The notes under the pieces are model-generated. The model did not search any database. It saw only the letters and a program-made list of their open reading frames with translations, and was not told where the DNA came from. This document shows, one piece after another, positions 60,112-64,000 of a DNA stretch of 64,000 bases (positions are counted from its first letter, which is position 1; each line of letters begins with the position of its first letter). The position numbers and the translations under genes were made by a program. Origin of the DNA: DATJPR01 sp963843525. Its GTDB lineage: Bacteria; Bacteroidota; Ignavibacteria; UBA10030; UBA6906. The DNA is taken from the NCBI GenBank assembly GCA_963843525.1, contig CAWJKM010000007.1:1054001-1118000 (forward strand). Reading direction: 5' to 3'.

Positions 60112-61740
60112 ATGAATCAGTTACCTCGACGAGACTTCCTCAGAATGCTCGCAGGCGCCTTTTCGGCGACTGCTATAGACTGGAACGTATTCCCCGTCGG
60201 ACATTCTGCTTCCGATGACGCCGCTGCTTACGATGCAATCATTATCGGGGCAGGTCTTGGCGGACTTTCGTGCGCTGCGGCTTTTGCCCGACAAGGTTTC
60301 AAGCCGCTTGTCGTCGAGCAGCACGACAAGCCGGGTGGTTTTGCCACTGCGTTCTCGCGACCCGGAGGGTTTCTGTTTGATGTGTCTCTCCATTCCACAA
60401 CGATTGGTCAGCGCGACGGACTTTACAACCTCCTCCAGGGTTTCCCCGAGATCACAGACATCGAATACATCCCTCACCCCACGCTGTTCCGGGCAAAGTA
60501 CCCTGACTACGACATCCGGGCGGCGCAACAAAACCCCAAAGCCTTCATTGAGACGCTGATCCGTCTCTTTCCGGAAGAGAAAGAAGGGATCGCCGGACTG
60601 TTCGACGACATGACCGGGCTCGCGCGCGATATCGGACGACTCTCCGAGGCAAAAGGACAGGTCGACATGAGCCAATTCCCTTCAGAGTTTCCCCACCTCT
60701 TCCGCTACCATACCGCAACGTGGGAGACGATGATGGATGCCCGGATTCATAGTCCGAAGCTCAAAGCAATCGTTTCGGCACAGTGGGGTTACTATGGCCT
60801 CCCGCCATCCAAACTTTCTTCCTTCTACTATGCTCTCCCGTTTTTGGGATACCTTACGCACGGAGGTTTCTATCCGAAAGGACGTTCCCAGGACATAAGC
60901 GACGCGCTTGTTCGAATCATACGGAAGCAAGGGGGAACCGTCATGCTCAATACCACCGTCGAAAAAATCCTCATGAAAGACGGTGCGGCATCCGGCGTGG
61001 CAACGGCGGACGGAAAGCAGTATGCGGCGAGAGTCGTGGTGTCGAATGCCAATCCTTTTGATACCTTCCGGAAAATGATCAGCGATCGCGCCGCCTTGAC
61101 GGAATGTGAAGCCTCATGGCAGAACTATAGTGTCAGTCTTTCGTGTTTCCAGGTCTTTCTTGGGTTGAAAAGCGATCTGGTGTCAAAGCTGGGGATTACC
61201 GATTCGGAAATCTTCGTTGCGCCGTCATACGATCCCGACGCGGAATACGCAGGCGCCCTCCGGGGAGAGGTCGATCGCAGCGGGTTTGGCATATCGCTCT
61301 ACGACAACATCTATCGCGGCTATTCACCCGCAGGGAAGAACACCATCAATATCATGACTCTCCAGGGTTATACGCCGTGGGAACAATTCGAAGCGGATTA
61401 CTTTGCCGGAAAGAAATCTGAATATGTGAAGGAAAAAGAACGGAGGGCCGACCAGTTGATTGCACAAGCGGAAGAAGTCCTGCTTCCCGGCCTTTCGAGG
61501 GCAATCGAAGTACGGGAGATCGGAACGCCTTTGACGCATATGCGCTACACAAGGCACCCGCGTGGAGCGATCTATGGTTGGGATCAAACGGTAAACAACT
61601 CAGGATCAACCCGTGTCCCCCATAAGACCCCCGTGAAGAACCTTTACCTCGCAGGGGCCTGGTCGAGGCCTGGCCATGGGTACGGGGCTGTCATCCCGAG
61701 CGGCCTGGAATGCTTTGCAGAAATTATGAAGACGTGGTAG
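60112..61740 (+). CDS. Tat-exported FAD-dependent oxidoreductase, phytoene desaturase/retinol saturase-like
   Basis: The 542-residue protein begins with a twin-arginine signal (PRRDFLRMLAGAF), then an FAD-binding IIIGAGLGGLSCAA motif and a C-terminal FAD block (LYLAGAWSRPGHGYGAVIPS). Overall it fits the carotenoid isomerase/phytoene desaturase-like amine-oxidoreductase family. Export with cofactor already bound suits the Tat route. AGGAGG precedes the ATG. No carotenoid genes are nearby, so the substrate is unknown. Confidence 0.83.
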   Translation: MNQLPRRDFLRMLAGAFSATAIDWNVFPVGHSASDDAAAYDAIIIGAGLGGLSCAAAFARQGFKPLVVEQHDKPGGFATAFSRPGGFLFDVSLHSTTIGQRDGLYNLLQGFPEITDIEYIPHPTLFRAKYPDYDIRAAQQNPKAFIETLIRLFPEEKEGIAGLFDDMTGLARDIGRLSEAKGQVDMSQFPSEFPHLFRYHTATWETMMDARIHSPKLKAIVSAQWGYYGLPPSKLSSFYYALPFLGYLTHGGFYPKGRSQDISDALVRIIRKQGGTVMLNTTVEKILMKDGAASGVATADGKQYAARVVVSNANPFDTFRKMISDRAALTECEASWQNYSVSLSCFQVFLGLKSDLVSKLGITDSEIFVAPSYDPDAEYAGALRGEVDRSGFGISLYDNIYRGYSPAGKNTINIMTLQGYTPWEQFEADYFAGKKSEYVKEKERRADQLIAQAEEVLLPGLSRAIEVREIGTPLTHMRYTRHPRGAIYGWDQTVNNSGSTRVPHKTPVKNLYLAGAWSRPGHGYGAVIPSGLECFAEIMKTW

Positions 61741-61792
61741 GAAGGCACAGGCACCGGGTGAAGCTGCGCAATCGAGTCAGTGAGTTGTCCTT

Positions 61793-62710
61793 ATGAAGCC
61801 TTCGCGGTCGCGGGCAGTCAGACTTTTTGAAGGAAAAACATACTCGCTGGTCGGGGAAGACCTGACCAGCGACGAGTACTACACGGCTCTTCGAGAAGAG
61901 GCGGACCGACTGCAGTTACCGGGCACGTCTCTCGCTCAGTCGCTCGACATGGTTCGTTCTCTGGGTCGGAACAGACGAAAACTCAAGCGTCTCGCCTCTG
62001 CATCCTCCAATGGTTCAAGAGAATCGGCGCTGGTCAGAGCGCTGAAAACCCGGCTCGGCCGATTCACGACAGCTGTCGAATCGCATCTGAACGATCTCTC
62101 GCCGGTGCAGAGGTGGGACCGAACCCTGGGCATGGGTGAGGAGCAATATCACCTCTTCATGCTTGAGATCGAGCTCACCAGACGCTTGAATCTCGATCGA
62201 TTCCGCAAGGCCGATACGCGACTGGCGTTTTTACCGCACTGCTTGAGGGAAGTGTCAGCAGAGTGCCGCTCGGTGCACCGTGGTGACGACTATATCTGCA
62301 AAGGCTGTACAACGGGTTGCACGATCAACAGAGTGAGCAAGCTTCTGCGCAGGCACGGCGTCACCCCCTATATTTGGATGTCGGCAAATCTCTCGTCGCT
62401 TCTTCGAAGGTTGCAGGGGGAGGGCCGCACCGTGGGTGTGGTGGGAATCGCATGCGTGCCCGAGCTTGTCCATGGTCTGCGCTCTTGCATGCGGGCGGGT
62501 GTTCCTGCTGTCGGGATCCCGCTGGATGCGAACCGCTGCGCGCGGTGGTGGGGAAGGTTGTACCCGAATACTGTGAACGAGGAGGAGTTGGAAACCCTCC
62601 TCGGGGAAGAAACAAAGGTTTACCCGAGAAATAAACTCGGATCTCTGAACCCTGATGTGGGAATTCAGAAGGTGCCGCGGACCGTCATGGAAGATCCGAC
62701 GTCCCCATGA
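61793..62710 (+). CDS. DUF116 protein
   Basis: The 305-residue protein matches DUF116: LPHCLREVSAEC, then Cys-rich DYICKGCTTGC, and GVVGIACVPELVHGL. The clustered cysteines suggest an Fe-S or zinc site. The function of DUF116 is not established. It follows the Tat oxidoreductase gene by 52 bases and overlaps the convergent gltD 3' end by 26 bases. Confidence 0.8.
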   Translation: MKPSRSRAVRLFEGKTYSLVGEDLTSDEYYTALREEADRLQLPGTSLAQSLDMVRSLGRNRRKLKRLASASSNGSRESALVRALKTRLGRFTTAVESHLNDLSPVQRWDRTLGMGEEQYHLFMLEIELTRRLNLDRFRKADTRLAFLPHCLREVSAECRSVHRGDDYICKGCTTGCTINRVSKLLRRHGVTPYIWMSANLSSLLRRLQGEGRTVGVVGIACVPELVHGLRSCMRAGVPAVGIPLDANRCARWWGRLYPNTVNEEELETLLGEETKVYPRNKLGSLNPDVGIQKVPRTVMEDPTSP

Positions 62711-64000
62711 GAAACTTGTCGACTCCTTTCGCAGCCTTCCTTCCTTCGGCGATTGCCCAGACAACGAGCGATTGTCCCCTCCGCATGTCGCCTGCGGCAA
62801 ACACCCCCGGGACGGCGCTCATATAATTGTCGTCCGTCTTCACATTTCCTCGCGCGTCAAGCGTCACGCCAAGTTTCTGGAGCATCCCGTCTTTCGTCGG
62901 TCCCGCAAAGCCCATCGCCAGGAGCACCAGATCCACGTGCAGCGAGAATTCCGTCCCGGGCACCGGTTCAAACCGGGGCGGCGGGCCGACACGAGCGGCC
63001 TTGAGGGCCACCACATTCTCGTCGCCGTCGCCTTCGAATGCGGTCGTCGCCACAGCCCATTCTCGCACCCCGCCCTCTTCATGAGAGCTCTCCGTCCGCA
63101 GCTGCAACGGCCACATCGGCCATGGTGTAAGCGGAGATCGTTCGGCGGGCGGTTCGGGCATGATTTCAAATTGGTGAATCGATTTTGCCCTTTGCCGGAT
63201 GCAGGTGCCGAGACAGTCTGCGCCCGTATCCCCGCCGCCAATGATCAAGACGCGTTTCCCTGTGGCGAGAATCTCGACGAACGGGTCGATACGCTCGCCC
63301 GCAACCCTGCGATTCTGTTGGGGAAGGAAGTCCATGGCGAAATGTATCCCCTTGAGCTCGCGCCCGGGAACAATCAGGTCGCGGGGCGCTTCCGCCCCGC
63401 CGCAAAGGAGGATCGCGTCGTACGTCCGCCGCATCTCCTCCGCTCCGATATTTACCCCGACGTGGGTCCGGGTCGAAAAAACGATTCCTTCCGCCTGCAG
63501 CTGTTCAATCCGCCTGTCGAGAAGGCGTTTTTCCAGCTTGAAGTCGGGTATCCCGTACCGGAGCAATCCACCAAGCCGGTCGTTCTTTTCGTAGACCGTG
63601 ACGTGGTGACCGGCGCGATTCAACTGTTGTGCGGCAGCAAGCCCCGAAGGCCCCGAGCCGATCACCGCGATCCGTTTTCCCGTCCTCCGCAACGGGGGTT
63701 CGGGGTGAATCCATCCTTTTTCGAAGGCATGGTCGATAATGGAGCGTTCAATAACCTTGATCGTGACAGGAGGTTCGTTGATTCCCAGAACGCAGGCCGC
63801 CTCGCACGGCGCCGGACAGATCCGCCCCGTGAACTCCGGGAAGTTGTTCGTCGCGTGAAGAATGGAGATGGCTTCCTTCCATCGGTCACGGTAGACGAGG
63901 TCGTTCCACTGGGGAATCACGTTATTGACGGGGCATCCCGTGTGGCAGAAGGGAATCCCGCAATCCATACAGCGCGCACCCTGCGTTTGCACCTTCTGCG
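62685..64000 (-). CDS. gltD: Glutamate synthase (NADPH) small subunit, partial (5' end outside window)
   Basis: GltD passes electrons from NADPH through FAD and Fe-S clusters to the large subunit. The N-terminal Cys clusters are seen (CMDCGIPFCHTGCP, CPAPCEAAC), with the FAD motif VIGSGPSGLAAAQQL and the NADPH motif IIGGGDTGADCLG. The frame stays open to the window edge with residues that match the family, so the start lies beyond 64000. With glnA it makes up the ammonia assimilation route. Confidence 0.94.
   Translation of the reverse strand, partial: QKVQTQGARCMDCGIPFCHTGCPVNNVIPQWNDLVYRDRWKEAISILHATNNFPEFTGRICPAPCEAACVLGINEPPVTIKVIERSIIDHAFEKGWIHPEPPLRRTGKRIAVIGSGPSGLAAAQQLNRAGHHVTVYEKNDRLGGLLRYGIPDFKLEKRLLDRRIEQLQAEGIVFSTRTHVGVNIGAEEMRRTYDAILLCGGAEAPRDLIVPGRELKGIHFAMDFLPQQNRRVAGERIDPFVEILATGKRVLIIGGGDTGADCLGTCIRQRAKSIHQFEIMPEPPAERSPLTPWPMWPLQLRTESSHEEGGVREWAVATTAFEGDGDENVVALKAARVGPPPRFEPVPGTEFSLHVDLVLLAMGFAGPTKDGMLQKLGVTLDARGNVKTDDNYMSAVPGVFAAGDMRRGQSLVVWAIAEGRKAAKGVDKFLMGTSDLP

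Noticed and set aside
1..64000. CRISPR arrays, insertion sequences, prophage genes, tRNA and rRNA genes
   Set aside because: Looked for spaced repeats, transposase or integrase motifs and tRNA T-arm signatures. Only the tmRNA T-arm was found.

Overview
The window looks like a chromosome segment of a Gram-negative, aerobically respiring bacterium, most likely from the Bacteroidota/Chlorobiota (Ignavibacteria-like, FCB) neighbourhood. Supporting signs are outer-membrane proteins (a FadL-type channel and a TonB-dependent receptor with a carboxypeptidase-like plug extension), Lnt, bacillithiol enzyme BshC, MutS2, a type II thymidine kinase and promoters of the form TTG-N17-TAnnTT. The lineage is inferred from gene content; no phylogeny was run. 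No insertion sequence, prophage, CRISPR array, rRNA or tRNA gene was seen. The one stable RNA gene recognised is ssrA (tmRNA).

Layout, left part (1-30.3 kb, mostly + strand): the end of lnt, then threonine aldolase and a thioesterase; the translation and RNA cluster rimP-nusA-infB-rbfA-truB-ribF-rpsO-pnp behind a promoter and attenuator-like hairpin; bshC on the minus strand; a cupredoxin-like protein followed by an aa3-type cytochrome oxidase cluster (coxA, coxC, a small CPVCFG protein, coxB, ctaA, ctaB, DUF420); punA-tdk and a membrane phosphoesterase on the minus strand; then a PASTA protein, rpe, mntP, a YgfZ-like protein, a LOG-family protein, ssrA, dapF and a lipid kinase.

At 30.75 kb a 498-base gap without a credible gene holds a 28-bp sequence that closely matches XerC/XerD dif sites. 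Gene orientation flips there: about 27 of 32 genes to the left are on + and about 27 of 32 to the right are on -. Together these suggest that the window spans the replication terminus.

Right part (30.8-64 kb, mostly - strand): a six-gene run yqeY-mutS2-accC-biotin carrier-fadL-purL; an SDR enzyme diverging from an exported peroxiredoxin and an M28 peptidase; a DUF971/flavin reductase pair; a hemerythrin, barrel-protein, zincin and Yip1 cluster; an enoyl-CoA hydratase-apt-tryptophanase operon with a possibly leaderless mRNA; asnC-glnA; a TonB receptor with a small CxxC exported protein, an M1 peptidase and an unknown protein; the nitrosative-stress pair ric and a Crp/Fnr regulator; a Tat-exported FAD oxidoreductase and a DUF116 protein; and the partial gltD. 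glnA, gltD and the AsnC regulator point to ammonia assimilation. ric, the Crp/Fnr regulator, hemerythrin and the oxidase genes point to a life with changing oxygen and NO.
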